Notes under the pieces: generated by a model
Seen by the model: only the letters and a program-made list of their open reading frames with translations
What the model was told of the DNA's origin: nothing
Database searches by the model: none
Origin: Acholeplasmataceae bacterium
Lineage (GTDB): Bacteria > Bacillota_I > Bacilli_A > ML615J-28 > CAG-313
Direction of reading: 5' to 3'
Assembly: GCA_012838945.1 (NCBI GenBank)
Contig: DUOG01000049.1
Location: forward strand, 1-49,797
DNA length: 49,797 nucleotides
Made by a program: the position numbers and the translations under genes
Part shown: piece by piece, positions 22,535 to 31,564 of the stretch
Position numbering within the stretch: position 1 is the stretch's first letter
How the letters are laid out: each line of letters starts with the position of its first letter

Positions 22535-25500
22535 TTTAGAATTTTTCGCTTTTGGTCCCTATCCCGGCAAAGTCGAGATTGATTTTGTTCCAATCAATGA
22601 ACGTCAGTTATTTTTGATTACTGGACCAACCGGTAGTGGTAAGACAACTATCTTTGATGCAATTGCCTTTGCTTTATTTTCGCAACCATCGGGTAATTAC
22701 CGTGATCGAATGGGTCACCGGAGTCATTTATGTAAGACGGATGAAAAAACCTATGTTAAACTTGCTTTTGAATTAAATGATAATCGCTATCAAATAATCC
22801 GTTTTCCCCAACAAGAAATAATGGATCGAAACGGGAAACTAGTTACAAAATATAGCGAAGCTTATTTAACATTACCAGATGGCACTATTATTGAAGGTGT
22901 TCGTAGGGTAGATGAAGAACTTTCATCAATATTAAAACTAAACGCAAGCCAGTTTAAACGGATAGTTATGTTGGCTCAAGGAGAGTTTCGTGAACTATTA
23001 TTTGCGAGTAGTCAAGAACGAGAAGAAATATTTCGGGTCATCTTTGGCACAGATGATTTAAAGCGTTTCACGGACATCTTAAATGAAGAATTAAAAAAAG
23101 TTCAAAAAGAAAAGGAACGAATCTGTCAAAAGATTGACCTTACCGTAGATGGTTTGAATCTTAATGAACCAAAGGGACATCTTCCTTTTGAGGCTATCGC
23201 CACAATGGAGGGAAATGATCCGCTTCTTAATCATTTAGAAAAAGAGATTGAACAAACTAATAACCAAGTTGAAGATCTTGATAAAAATATATTTGAAATA
23301 AATGATTTAATCACAAAAACTAATGTTGAAAAAGAAAAAGCTAGGGAAGATAATAAAGATTTAGCTGAACTAAAAGATTACCGTAATGAACTTTCTAGAT
23401 TAAACCAAATGGAATCTGAGATAAAGAATGATGAAATATTAATAAAAAAATTAGACAATATTCCATATATTGAAACTTTTGAAAATGCTTATAAATCACA
23501 ACTTGAAGTAATCCAAAAACTAGGTCAAGATTATGAAAAGAATCAAAAAGAAATAGAGACTAATGAAAATAGTTTAAACAAAAAGGAAAAAGAGAAATTG
23601 GAGATTATTGAGGAATTAAATAGTATTAAGAAAGAATGGGAAGAAAAGAACCTATCCACGCATGAAAAAAATATCAATCAGTATTTTGAATATGATCAAA
23701 ATCTCCAAGAATTTGAAAAATCAAAAAAAGATTTAAAAGAATTAGTTGAAAATTATGAAGAAAAAAATAAAGAAAAACTAGACAAAGAAAAATTGTTGGA
23801 TGCAAAAGAAGAAAAAAAACAAGAATATCTTAAAGATATTAATCAAAAAATTACCATTTTAGAAGAAAAAGTTAGATGTGAAAAATTAATAGATAAACTA
23901 AATGAGTTCTTAAAAAGCATTCAATCTTTAACTAAAAAAGAACAAGAGATTAAAGCATTAGATAAAGAAGTTATTATTGAGGAAATAAAGTATCATGAAC
24001 TAAATAGAGATTTAGCAGAGATGGAACTGAAATATAGCTTATATCAAGCCGGTGCTTTAGCAGCTGATTTAAAACCAGGTGAACCATGTCCTGTTTGTGG
24101 TTCAACCGAACACCCACAGCTTGCTATTATATCTGAAGAAGTGTCAAAAGAAAAAATAGAGATTCAAAAAGAAATAGCTAAGAAGCAATCTGAAAAATAC
24201 AATGAAATAAAAGCCAAATTAAATACAGAAAAATTAAATAAAGAGAGTCTAAACCAAAAAATCTCAGATGAAAAAGCAAAACTGGATTTAGATATTGAGG
24301 GTGAAGAAGCAGTAGCAGAATTGATTAATCAAACTAACATCAATCTTAATTCTTTAACTGAAAAGTATAATAATATATTAGAAAAAGAGAAAGAATTAAA
24401 AATAATCGAAGAAAATATTAAAGATCTTCAAAAAGATATTGAGACAATAAAAGACGAGTTGCAAACAATAAATAATAATAAAATCAGCAAAAAAACAACC
24501 TTGGATAATCTATTAACACGAATAGAAAAGGTTAGAGGAGTACTTCCAAAATACTATGTAAATGCTACTATTTTAAAAGAACTTATTGAGAATCTTAATA
24601 GTAACAAAATCATAAAAGAACAACGTATGCAAGACCTAAATGAAGAGACTACAGGATTAAAAGCCACTATAAAACAAGGAAAAATTAGTTTAGCAAAAGA
24701 TAGGGAAAACCTCCAAAATCAAAAAGAAGAATTAACCAAAAAAGAAAATAAACTTAAAGAAGAAATATTGAAAATCTTTGATAGTGCAGAAGAATATGAA
24801 ACGGCTAAAAAGAATAAAGACTCCAAGGAAGATTTGGTTAAAAAGGTAGATGAGTACTATAAAAATATTAGAAAAATAACTTCAGACATTGAAACTTTAG
24901 AAAAAAGAACTAAAGGAAAAGAAGTTGTTGATTTGAAAGTTTTTGATGAAAAGATTGAGGTTTATTCAAAAAATCTAGAAGAAGTAAATAAAAAACGGGA
25001 TGAACTATGGGTAAAATTAAATAATAATAGAGAAGGTTTAAAAAACCTGAAGAAGTTATATAAGGATTTTTTAAAGATCAATAATCACTTTGTGATGATT
25101 AATAATTTAGATGATTTAGCTCGAGGCCAAAATGAATATCGAATCAGTTTTGAACGATATATTTTAGCTAGTTATTTTGATAATATCTTAAAAAGCGCAA
25201 ATATCAAACTAAAAGAAATGACGGGAATGCGCTATCAATTTGAAAAGCGTGAAGGGAAGGCTAAAGGACGAGCTCAACAAGGATTGGACATCAATATATT
25301 TGATAATTATACAGGCAGAGAACGTGATGTTAAGACCTTATCAGGTGGTGAGTTGTTCAAAGCCTCACTTGCTTTAGCTTTGGGACTTTCTGATGTTATC
25401 CAACAAAATGCTGGTGGAATTAGTATAAATACCATATTTATCGATGAGGGCTTTGGTTCACTTGATTCGGAATCTTTAGACAGTGCCCTTCAAACTTTAA

Positions 25501-25631
25501 CCGATATTCAATCCAAAGGAAAGATTATCGGTATCATATCCCATGTCCAAGAAGTTAAAGATCGATTAAGTACAAAAATTATGATTGGAACTTCCAAATC
25601 AGGAAGTTACATCGACAAGATAACCATTTAG
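22521..25631 (+). CDS. sbcC: Exonuclease SbcCD subunit C
   Basis: 1036-aa Rad50/SMC-type ATPase partner of SbcD. Walker A GPTGSGKTT near residue 36; Q-loop region with VMLAQGEFRELL; two long Lys/Glu-rich coiled coils on either side of the zinc hook PCPVCGSTEHP near residue 523; signature TLSGGELFKASLALALGLSD and Walker B TIFIDEGFGSLD at the C-terminus. Start ATG 22521 follows GGAGGG inside the end of sbcD. Length is typical for the family. Confidence 0.95.
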   Translation: MRIINLEFFAFGPYPGKVEIDFVPINERQLFLITGPTGSGKTTIFDAIAFALFSQPSGNYRDRMGHRSHLCKTDEKTYVKLAFELNDNRYQIIRFPQQEIMDRNGKLVTKYSEAYLTLPDGTIIEGVRRVDEELSSILKLNASQFKRIVMLAQGEFRELLFASSQEREEIFRVIFGTDDLKRFTDILNEELKKVQKEKERICQKIDLTVDGLNLNEPKGHLPFEAIATMEGNDPLLNHLEKEIEQTNNQVEDLDKNIFEINDLITKTNVEKEKAREDNKDLAELKDYRNELSRLNQMESEIKNDEILIKKLDNIPYIETFENAYKSQLEVIQKLGQDYEKNQKEIETNENSLNKKEKEKLEIIEELNSIKKEWEEKNLSTHEKNINQYFEYDQNLQEFEKSKKDLKELVENYEEKNKEKLDKEKLLDAKEEKKQEYLKDINQKITILEEKVRCEKLIDKLNEFLKSIQSLTKKEQEIKALDKEVIIEEIKYHELNRDLAEMELKYSLYQAGALAADLKPGEPCPVCGSTEHPQLAIISEEVSKEKIEIQKEIAKKQSEKYNEIKAKLNTEKLNKESLNQKISDEKAKLDLDIEGEEAVAELINQTNINLNSLTEKYNNILEKEKELKIIEENIKDLQKDIETIKDELQTINNNKISKKTTLDNLLTRIEKVRGVLPKYYVNATILKELIENLNSNKIIKEQRMQDLNEETTGLKATIKQGKISLAKDRENLQNQKEELTKKENKLKEEILKIFDSAEEYETAKKNKDSKEDLVKKVDEYYKNIRKITSDIETLEKRTKGKEVVDLKVFDEKIEVYSKNLEEVNKKRDELWVKLNNNREGLKNLKKLYKDFLKINNHFVMINNLDDLARGQNEYRISFERYILASYFDNILKSANIKLKEMTGMRYQFEKREGKAKGRAQQGLDINIFDNYTGRERDVKTLSGGELFKASLALALGLSDVIQQNAGGISINTIFIDEGFGSLDSESLDSALQTLTDIQSKGKIIGIISHVQEVKDRLSTKIMIGTSKSGSYIDKITI

Positions 25632-25646
25632 AAGAAGAGGTGGATT

Positions 25647-26339
25647 ATGAAAGTATTGCATAAAACGGTGATTGTAGTAGCGACCGTTTCATTACTGTTG
25701 TTGCTTTTCTATTTATCAGTGATGCCAATAGCAATGAGCAAATGGTTTTATATGATGAATTATGAAAACTATCAGGCAGATGATGCGACCGGATATTCAA
25801 TGGAAGAACTATCAGAGATAACCGATATTATGTTAGATTATTTAAAAGATAAACGAGATTCGATGCAACACGAAATTAACGGGAAAGAAGTATACTCTGA
25901 GCAGGCCATAATTCATATGGAGGATGTCAAAGTCTTATTTGTTGGAGCTCGAAGATTGGCATGGTTTGTTCTTGCGCTATTTATTGCTTCAATAATTTAT
26001 ATTGTCTATTATTTTAAAGAATTGAAAGGTTATCTAATGAGAACAGTTATAACAGCATCCGCTGTAGCCATTGGGTTAGTCGTTATGGCCGGCGCTTTTG
26101 CTGCTGTGAATTTTGATGTGGCCTTTGTTTGGTTTCATAAGGTTATCTTTCCTAACCAAGAAAAGTTTGAAAATGCCTTTTTTGATCCAGATGATTTCTT
26201 AATCAATATGCTCCAAGGCGAACTATTTTTCAATTTTGCGATTGTCATCATTGTTACATTTATTATCTTAATTGCTATAGTTGTTGCAGGATTATATTTT
26301 TTCCAAAAAAAATATATTGACCGAGTCTATGAAAATTAA
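25647..26339 (+). CDS. DUF1461/TIGR01906 membrane protein, likely lipoprotein intramolecular transacylase (Lit-like)
   Basis: 230 aa with four predicted membrane helices: residues ~7-30, ~103-122, ~130-155 and ~195-222. Between helices 1 and 2 is an extracytoplasmic domain with AIIHMEDVK (His90, Asp93), and between 3 and 4 is FVWFHKVIFP (His164). This layout with two conserved histidines fits the DUF1461 family, whose member Lit moves an acyl chain within lipoproteins to give the lyso form. Function is assigned by family resemblance recalled by eye. A lipoprotein gene (GH18 at 30007) lies nearby. Overlaps the next gene by 11 nt. Confidence 0.7.
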   Translation: MKVLHKTVIVVATVSLLLLLFYLSVMPIAMSKWFYMMNYENYQADDATGYSMEELSEITDIMLDYLKDKRDSMQHEINGKEVYSEQAIIHMEDVKVLFVGARRLAWFVLALFIASIIYIVYYFKELKGYLMRTVITASAVAIGLVVMAGAFAAVNFDVAFVWFHKVIFPNQEKFENAFFDPDDFLINMLQGELFFNFAIVIIVTFIILIAIVVAGLYFFQKKYIDRVYEN

Positions 26340-27024
26340 AATTCTTGATAATCATAAGATTGATTACACCATTAGACGATCCAAAAGAAATAAGATAACG
26401 ATAAAAATCAACCCAATCGGCAAAGTAAATATTCTAGTGCCTAGGATTGTGAGTGCTTCGGATGTCAATCAAGTAGTGGAAAAAAACATCGATTGGATTA
26501 AAAAAACAAGGGAAAAAGTTATTCCCTTAGAGCGGAAGTTTATCACCGGTGAAGACTATTTATTTCTTGGGAAGAAATATCAAATTGAAGTAATTATAAG
26601 CAAATACGAAAAAGTTTATATTATGAATGATAAATTATTTCTCTATACCAGTAGTGATGACTTGAATCATAAAAAGAGGATTATTGAGAATTGGATAAAA
26701 GATATGGTAGAAATGACATTCTCGGAAATATTTAATAAATGTTTTCAAGAAATGGAACCTTATCTAAAAAGTTATCCTAAATTGCTTGTGAAGCGTTATC
26801 GTTCACGTTGGGGATGTTGCTATCCCACTCGAAATACTATTATTTTAAATGATAAATTAATTCATCTGCCAGTCTATTTAATTAGATACGTAATAATGCA
26901 TGAAATGTCTCATCTACTTTTCCCTAGTCATAATCAAGACTTCCACCGCTTTCTTCAAAGTTTTATCCCAAATGAACTAGAATGTCGAAGAGATTTAAGA
27001 AAATATAGTGTTTATTATGAATAA
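26329..27024 (+). CDS. YgjP-like zinc metallopeptidase (M48-like)
   Basis: 231-aa predicted zinc protease of the YgjP/DUF45 family. Seen: N-terminal beta-rich part IDYTIRRSKRNKITIKI, SRWGCCYPTRNTIILNDKLIHLP, then the catalytic HEMSHLL (HExxH) near residue 187, followed by HNQDFHRFL with the third ligand region. No signal peptide. The start is uncertain: ATG 26329 overlaps the previous gene and has no clear ribosome site, so it relies on coupling; TTG at 26317 or 26281 is possible. Ends in a bidirectional terminator. Confidence 0.87.
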   Translation: MKIKILDNHKIDYTIRRSKRNKITIKINPIGKVNILVPRIVSASDVNQVVEKNIDWIKKTREKVIPLERKFITGEDYLFLGKKYQIEVIISKYEKVYIMNDKLFLYTSSDDLNHKKRIIENWIKDMVEMTFSEIFNKCFQEMEPYLKSYPKLLVKRYRSRWGCCYPTRNTIILNDKLIHLPVYLIRYVIMHEMSHLLFPSHNQDFHRFLQSFIPNELECRRDLRKYSVYYE

Positions 27025-27053
27025 CCCCTTAGCCATAGCTAAGGGGTTACTCT
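27023..27053 (+). terminator. Bidirectional terminator overlapping two convergent stop codons
   Basis: Perfect 11-bp stem AACCCCTTAGC/GCTAAGGGGTT with CATA loop. The 5' arm includes the plus-strand TAA and the 3' arm encodes the last residues and stop of the minus-strand gene. Confidence 0.85.
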
Positions 27054-27752
27054 TTTATAAAGATAAAGTCTTTTATCAGTTCCTATTTTATTGATGACAC
27101 CAAGATGGGAAAGGATATTGGATGAGACTTGAGCTGTCTTTAACCTAATCCGGGCTTCTTTGGCTAAATCTTTGGTGGTGAAGGGTTCCTTTAGTGAATC
27201 AGGTAACATTTTTAGATAATCCAAAGGAGAAGTCAAATTAATCTCTTCAATTAGTTTAAGCGGAACTTGGTCAATTTTATTTGTTTCATTATATTTAGGT
27301 TTGTGATTGTGACGATATTCACATGATTCGATTAGTAAAAGTTTAATCCTTAAATTAGGGTTTGACAAGAATGGTTTTATTTTATAGAGTTCATGGGAAC
27401 AATCAAGGGGATGACACGATTTGGGTGATTTTCTAGACGAGATAATCTCCCCGCTATCATCAACGTAGTGAATATACTTTACAGCAGCCAAAGGGTATAC
27501 AATAGTGACTTGATGGTCTTTTAAGAATGATGAGAGTTTGCTCCGTAAAGTATTGAAATTTCTAAGTTGAATTTCATAAATATGATTTCCTTTTACTACA
27601 TCAGCAATATACTCATTGATTGGTATTTCGTGAAATGATTGATCTGGTTCTAAAAAATGTTTGATTGCTGCATGTAAGGTTTTTTCGTTTAAGGTCCCAA
27701 TTGATGTTCTTTCCCCTTTAATTTTTGAGACTATTGTTTTAAAATCTTTCAT
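27039..27752 (-). CDS. Unknown protein: possible PD-(D/E)xK nuclease-like domain plus C-terminal winged helix
   Basis: 237 aa, family not recognised. The N-terminal ~100 residues read as an alpha-beta core: NEKTLHAAIKHFL, then EIPINEYIADVVKGNHIYEIQ, where D in IADVV and E-x-Q in YEIQ are spaced like the metal-binding residues of PD-(D/E)xK nucleases. A middle Cys/His-containing stretch (SCHPLDCSHELY) follows. The last ~65 residues (FTTKDLAKEARIRLKTAQVSSNILSHLGVINKIG) look like a winged-helix DNA-binding domain. Start follows GAGG. No partner gene is nearby, so a DNA repair, restriction-like or regulatory role is only a guess. Confidence 0.6.
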   Translation of the reverse strand: MKDFKTIVSKIKGERTSIGTLNEKTLHAAIKHFLEPDQSFHEIPINEYIADVVKGNHIYEIQLRNFNTLRSKLSSFLKDHQVTIVYPLAAVKYIHYVDDSGEIISSRKSPKSCHPLDCSHELYKIKPFLSNPNLRIKLLLIESCEYRHNHKPKYNETNKIDQVPLKLIEEINLTSPLDYLKMLPDSLKEPFTTKDLAKEARIRLKTAQVSSNILSHLGVINKIGTDKRLYLYKRVTP

Positions 27753-27815
27753 ATTAATTTCCTCACCCTTAATTATAGCACAAAGTTTGTGTTAATAAAA
27801 CATAAGCCAATAAAA

Positions 27816-27843
27816 TTGTAAAAAAGTAAAAAAATGATATAAT
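27816..27843 (+). promoter_or_regulatory. Promoter of pncA-pncB
   Basis: TTGTAA at 27816-27821, 16-nt spacer, TATAAT at 27838-27843 with an upstream TG (extended -10). Confidence 0.65.
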
Positions 27844-27893
27844 ATTTATGATATATTGAAAATAAGAAAATAAATATAAATTATGGAGGTAAT

Positions 27894-28436
27894 ATGAAAA
27901 AACTATTAATTGTAATTGACTTTCAAAAAGACTTTGTTGATGGGAGTTTAGGATTTTCAAAGGCCGAAGAACTAGATGAAAGAATTTATCAAAAGATTAA
28001 AAAATATCAAGACGAAAAGCAAGACATTATCTTTACTTTTGATACCCATCAGCCGGACTATTTAAATACTCAAGAGGGTCGTTATTTACCAATTGAGCAC
28101 TGTCTTAAAGGTTCGCCAGGCTGGGAACTATACGGAAAAGTTGGCGCTTTTTATAAAGAAAATAACAATAAGGAAAATATAAAAGCCATTGAAAAAATAA
28201 CCTTTGCCTCACTTGATTTAGGTGTTTATTTAAAAGATAAAGATTATCAAGAAGTAGAATTAGTTGGCCTAGTTTCAAATATTTGTGTATTATCGAATGC
28301 AGTTATTGTCAAGGCAGCTCTTCCTGAAACTAAAGTAATCGTTGATGCTAGTTGCACAGCTAGCGCTAGTGAAGATTTACACAATAAATGCCTTGATGTA
28401 ATGGCTGGAATTCAAGTAGAAGTAGTGAATCGTTAA
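27894..28436 (+). CDS. pncA: Nicotinamidase
   Basis: 180-aa isochorismatase-fold amidohydrolase that converts nicotinamide to nicotinate for NAD salvage. Seen: IVIDFQKDFVDGSL (catalytic Asp near residue 9), TFDTHQPDYL with the metal-site residues, PIEHCLKGSPGWEL, the lysine in EKITFASLDL, and GLVSNICVLSNAVIVKAALP with the nucleophilic cysteine near residue 131. Overlaps pncB by one base, so the two salvage steps are co-expressed. Confidence 0.92.
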   Translation: MKKLLIVIDFQKDFVDGSLGFSKAEELDERIYQKIKKYQDEKQDIIFTFDTHQPDYLNTQEGRYLPIEHCLKGSPGWELYGKVGAFYKENNNKENIKAIEKITFASLDLGVYLKDKDYQEVELVGLVSNICVLSNAVIVKAALPETKVIVDASCTASASEDLHNKCLDVMAGIQVEVVNR

Positions 28437-29884
28437 TGAAAAATATTCGTTCTAATTATACAATGCTTTGTGACTTTTACGAATTAACGATGGCCAATGG
28501 TTATTTCGTAAAAGGAATGAAAGACAAAATTGCCTATTTTGATGTCTTCTTTCGCACCTTCCCAGATCAAGGGGGATTTGTGATTGCTGCGGGGCTTGAA
28601 GAGGTTATTAAATATATTCAAAATATACATTTTACTGCCGATGATATCGAATTCTTGAGATCAAAAAAAATATTCAATGAAGAATTTTTAAAGTATTTAG
28701 AAAACTTTAAATTCACTGGAGATATTTATGCTGTACCGGAAGGAACGGTTGTCTTTGCTAATGAACCGATGATGATTGTCAGAGCACCAGTGATCGAAGC
28801 CCAATTTATTGAAACTTATGTATTGACTTCGTTAAACTATCAATCATTAATAGCAACTAAAGCCAATCGAGTAGTTCGAGCATCCGAAGGAAAAGTAGTT
28901 TCTGAATTTGGAGCAAGACGAGCACATGGTCCAGAATCTGCCCTTTTAGGCGCAAGAGCAGCTTATATTGGAGGATGTGATAGTTCTTCTAATACCCTAG
29001 CAGATCGCGATTTTGGTGTTCCATCATCAGGAACGATGGCCCATTCTTGGGTTGAGATGTTTGATGATGAGTTAAGTGCATTTAAGGCATACTGTGAGAT
29101 TTATCCAGAAAATACTGTCTTACTAGTAGATACATATAATATTGAAAAAAGCGGTATTCCAAACGCAATCAAAGCTTTTAATGAAGTATTAGTACCAAAA
29201 GGATATCGACCAAAAGGAATTAGAATTGACTCAGGTGATATTGCCTATGAATCTAAACGGGCTCGTAAAATGTTAGATGAAGCTGGTTTTCAAGATTGTA
29301 AGATTGTTGCTTCTAATTCATTAGATGAATATCTGATCACTGATCTCATTTTACAAAATGCTAGTGTTGACTTTTTTGGTGTTGGTGAACGTTTAATCAC
29401 TTCGAAAAGTAGCCCTGTTTTAGATGGAGTGTATAAATTAGTAGCGGTAGAAGATGAAGAAGGTAATATTACTCCTAAGATTAAAATCAGCGAAAATATC
29501 GGAAAAATCACTACTCCTCATTATAAGAAGGTGTATCGACTTTATGACCGTGAAACCAATAAGGCATTGGCTGATTTAATTACCGTTTATGATGAAGTAA
29601 TCGATGATACGAAACCACTATTAATCTTTGATCCAATTGCAACTTGGAAACAGAAAACTCTAACTAATTTTTATGCTCGTGAATTATTGGTTCCAATTTT
29701 TAAAGGTGGCGAGTTAGTATATCAACTTCCAACACTTGAAGAAATTAAAGATTATGCCCAAAAAGAAGTTGATACTTTATGGGAAGAAGTGAAACGTTTC
29801 GAGAACCCTCATCGTTACTATGTTGATTTATCCCAAAAATTATGGGATATAAAAAATGAGTTATTGTTTGCTCAAAAGCGATAG
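28436..29884 (+). CDS. pncB: Nicotinate phosphoribosyltransferase
   Basis: 482-aa enzyme that joins nicotinate to PRPP to make nicotinate mononucleotide, the step after PncA. Seen: YTMLCDFYELTMANGYF at the start, VSEFGARRAHGPESALLGARAAYIGG (with the conserved histidine), GTMAHSWVEMF, LVDTYNIEKSGIPNA, IRIDSGDIAYESK and FFGVGERLITSK. Long bacterial type of ~480 aa. Starts on the pncA stop (TAATG). The next enzyme, nadD, is not in this window. Confidence 0.95.
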   Translation: MKNIRSNYTMLCDFYELTMANGYFVKGMKDKIAYFDVFFRTFPDQGGFVIAAGLEEVIKYIQNIHFTADDIEFLRSKKIFNEEFLKYLENFKFTGDIYAVPEGTVVFANEPMMIVRAPVIEAQFIETYVLTSLNYQSLIATKANRVVRASEGKVVSEFGARRAHGPESALLGARAAYIGGCDSSSNTLADRDFGVPSSGTMAHSWVEMFDDELSAFKAYCEIYPENTVLLVDTYNIEKSGIPNAIKAFNEVLVPKGYRPKGIRIDSGDIAYESKRARKMLDEAGFQDCKIVASNSLDEYLITDLILQNASVDFFGVGERLITSKSSPVLDGVYKLVAVEDEEGNITPKIKISENIGKITTPHYKKVYRLYDRETNKALADLITVYDEVIDDTKPLLIFDPIATWKQKTLTNFYARELLVPIFKGGELVYQLPTLEEIKDYAQKEVDTLWEEVKRFENPHRYYVDLSQKLWDIKNELLFAQKR

Positions 29885-29906
29885 ACTGCCTTGGCAGTCT
29901 TTTTTA
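29883..29906 (+). terminator. Intrinsic terminator of pncAB
   Basis: AGACTGCC/GGCAGTCT hairpin followed by a T run, directly at the pncB stop. Confidence 0.85.
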
Positions 29907-29940
29907 TGGCAAATATTAACACAATCATTTAATTTTTCCT

Positions 29941-29970
29941 ATGACATTTTATGTTGAAAGATGATATAAT
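29941..29970 (+). promoter_or_regulatory. Promoter of the GH18 lipoprotein gene
   Basis: ATGACA at 29941-29946, 18-nt spacer, TATAAT at 29965-29970 with TG one base upstream (extended -10). Confidence 0.6.
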
Positions 29971-30006
29971 TATAAATGGCTATATAATGTTATGGGAGGA
30001 AAAGAA

Positions 30007-31362
30007 ATGAAAATCGTAAAATTTCTTATAATTAATTTGTTTATATTAAGTATAACTATCTTCTTAGCAGGTTGTGGCGAAAATACCCCTCCGGTTGGTG
30101 GTGGAGATCCTGATGAATACACGATGGAAGAAGCAATTGATTATGTTAATAAACTGTTTCCTACATATGTGATTGAAGATATTGAACTTCCAACTACCAT
30201 TGAAGGTACAACTACAACCATTACTTGGAGTTCTAATAGAGAAGAATTAATTAATAGAGAAGGAAAGGTTACCAGAGGTTATGAATTTGAAACAGTAAGA
30301 CTTACGGCTCGCATTCGTTTAAATGGTAAAACAGAAACAGTCCGTAATGAAGTAACTGTTATTCCAATGGAAAGTCCACTTCCAAAAAATAAAAAGTTAG
30401 TATTTGCCTATAATTATGTGGGGGGACAAGGATTTGATCAAATTCCAGCCCACAAGATTGATGTAATGAACTATGCTTTTGCCTATTTAAAAAATGGCAA
30501 AATCGACTTTAGTACTATTCGTCATGCTGAGCAAATTATTCGTTTAAGAGAACGAGGAACTAAAGTTGTCATTTCACTTGGTGGTGGCGGTTCTTCGGGA
30601 GGCTTTAGTCAAGCAGTTTCTACCACAAATGGCAGAAAAGCATTAATTGACTCAATTATTGAAGGGGTTAAAAAGTATCACTTCAGTGGCGTTGATGTTG
30701 ACTGGGAATATCCAGGAAGCGGTCCTGATGCTTTACCGAATGATAAGGAAAACTTTACTTTATTCTTAACAGAGTTAAAAGCTGAACTAGTAAAAGTTGA
30801 TCCGAATTTACTATTAACTGCAGCTTTAGGAATTGACCCAACTATTGTTAAAAACCTTGACGTACCAGCTATTAGTCAAGTATTAGATTATGCTCACCTA
30901 ATGACTTATGATTTCGTAACAGCAAACACCGAAAATGAACAGCATTTAACTAATTTATATAGTTCACCAATGCAAGGTAATTATAGTGTTCAAAATGCGG
31001 TTAACCATTACAATTCATTAGGTATGCCACTTGAAAAAATTGTAATCGGTGCAACCTTTTATGGTCGTCAACGCTCTTTCTATTCTGATGGAACAAAGTC
31101 AACTTACACAAGTATTTCCTATACAGAAATCAAAGAGAAATATTTAAGTAATCCTGATCTCATCACTTACTATTTTGATGAAGCAGCACAAGCTCCGTAT
31201 CTTCGAAATGATAATCTTTTTATCACCTTTGATGATCCACGCTCTATCAAAGCTAAGTGTGAATTTGTTAAGGAACGAGACCTAGCTGGAATTATGTTTT
31301 GGCAATATAATCAAGATCAAACAGGTGAATTATTAGATACAATTTATATCAATATTCGTTAA
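30007..31362 (+). CDS. GH18 glycosidase lipoprotein (chitinase-like)
   Basis: 451 aa. Start at 30007 follows GGGAGGAAAAG; an in-frame ATG at 29992 contains the ribosome site. Residues 1-23 are a lipoprotein signal with lipobox LAGC (Cys23), so it is membrane-anchored outside the cell. Residues ~35-120 form an atrophied bacterial Ig-like domain (TITWSSNREELINREGKV). From ~125 is the GH18 barrel: VMNYAFAYL, VVISLGGGGSSGGFS, the catalytic FSGVDVDWEYPG (DxxDxDxE, glutamate as acid), LMTYDF and GIMFWQYNQD. Likely hydrolyses beta-1,4-linked N-acetylglucosamine polymers, chitin or peptidoglycan-type. Single-gene unit. Confidence 0.9.
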   Translation: MKIVKFLIINLFILSITIFLAGCGENTPPVGGGDPDEYTMEEAIDYVNKLFPTYVIEDIELPTTIEGTTTTITWSSNREELINREGKVTRGYEFETVRLTARIRLNGKTETVRNEVTVIPMESPLPKNKKLVFAYNYVGGQGFDQIPAHKIDVMNYAFAYLKNGKIDFSTIRHAEQIIRLRERGTKVVISLGGGGSSGGFSQAVSTTNGRKALIDSIIEGVKKYHFSGVDVDWEYPGSGPDALPNDKENFTLFLTELKAELVKVDPNLLLTAALGIDPTIVKNLDVPAISQVLDYAHLMTYDFVTANTENEQHLTNLYSSPMQGNYSVQNAVNHYNSLGMPLEKIVIGATFYGRQRSFYSDGTKSTYTSISYTEIKEKYLSNPDLITYYFDEAAQAPYLRNDNLFITFDDPRSIKAKCEFVKERDLAGIMFWQYNQDQTGELLDTIYINIR

Positions 31363-31387
31363 TAATTGAAAAAATCATTTGAAAATG

Positions 31388-31421
31388 GAATCTTTACTTT
31401 CTAAAAGTAAGGATTCTTTTT
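31388..31421 (+). terminator. Intrinsic terminator after GH18 gene
   Basis: GAATCTTTACTT / AAGTAAGGATTC stem (one G-T pair), followed by a T run. Confidence 0.82.
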
Positions 31422-31466
31422 TATTTTTGAGAAAAACACTACATTTTTTTCGCTACTTATAGTCTG

Positions 31467-31501
31467 CTAAAATAAAGACGTATTTTGTCTTAACGTTTTA
31501 G
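31467..31501 (+). repeat. Imperfect hairpin upstream of the HTH-TPR regulator
   Basis: Inner stem AAGAC/GTCTT with a 7-nt loop and outer stem CTAAAA/TTTTAG, separated by a 2-by-4-nt internal loop, located 64-98 nt before the start codon. It lacks a T-tract, so it could be an operator or leader structure. I found no well-spaced SigA promoter in 31422-31564. Confidence 0.4.
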
Positions 31502-31564
31502 TTTACTAAAAAGTGGCTATATGATAAGGTTAACTCATACTAACATATAATAGGAGGAAGGAAA

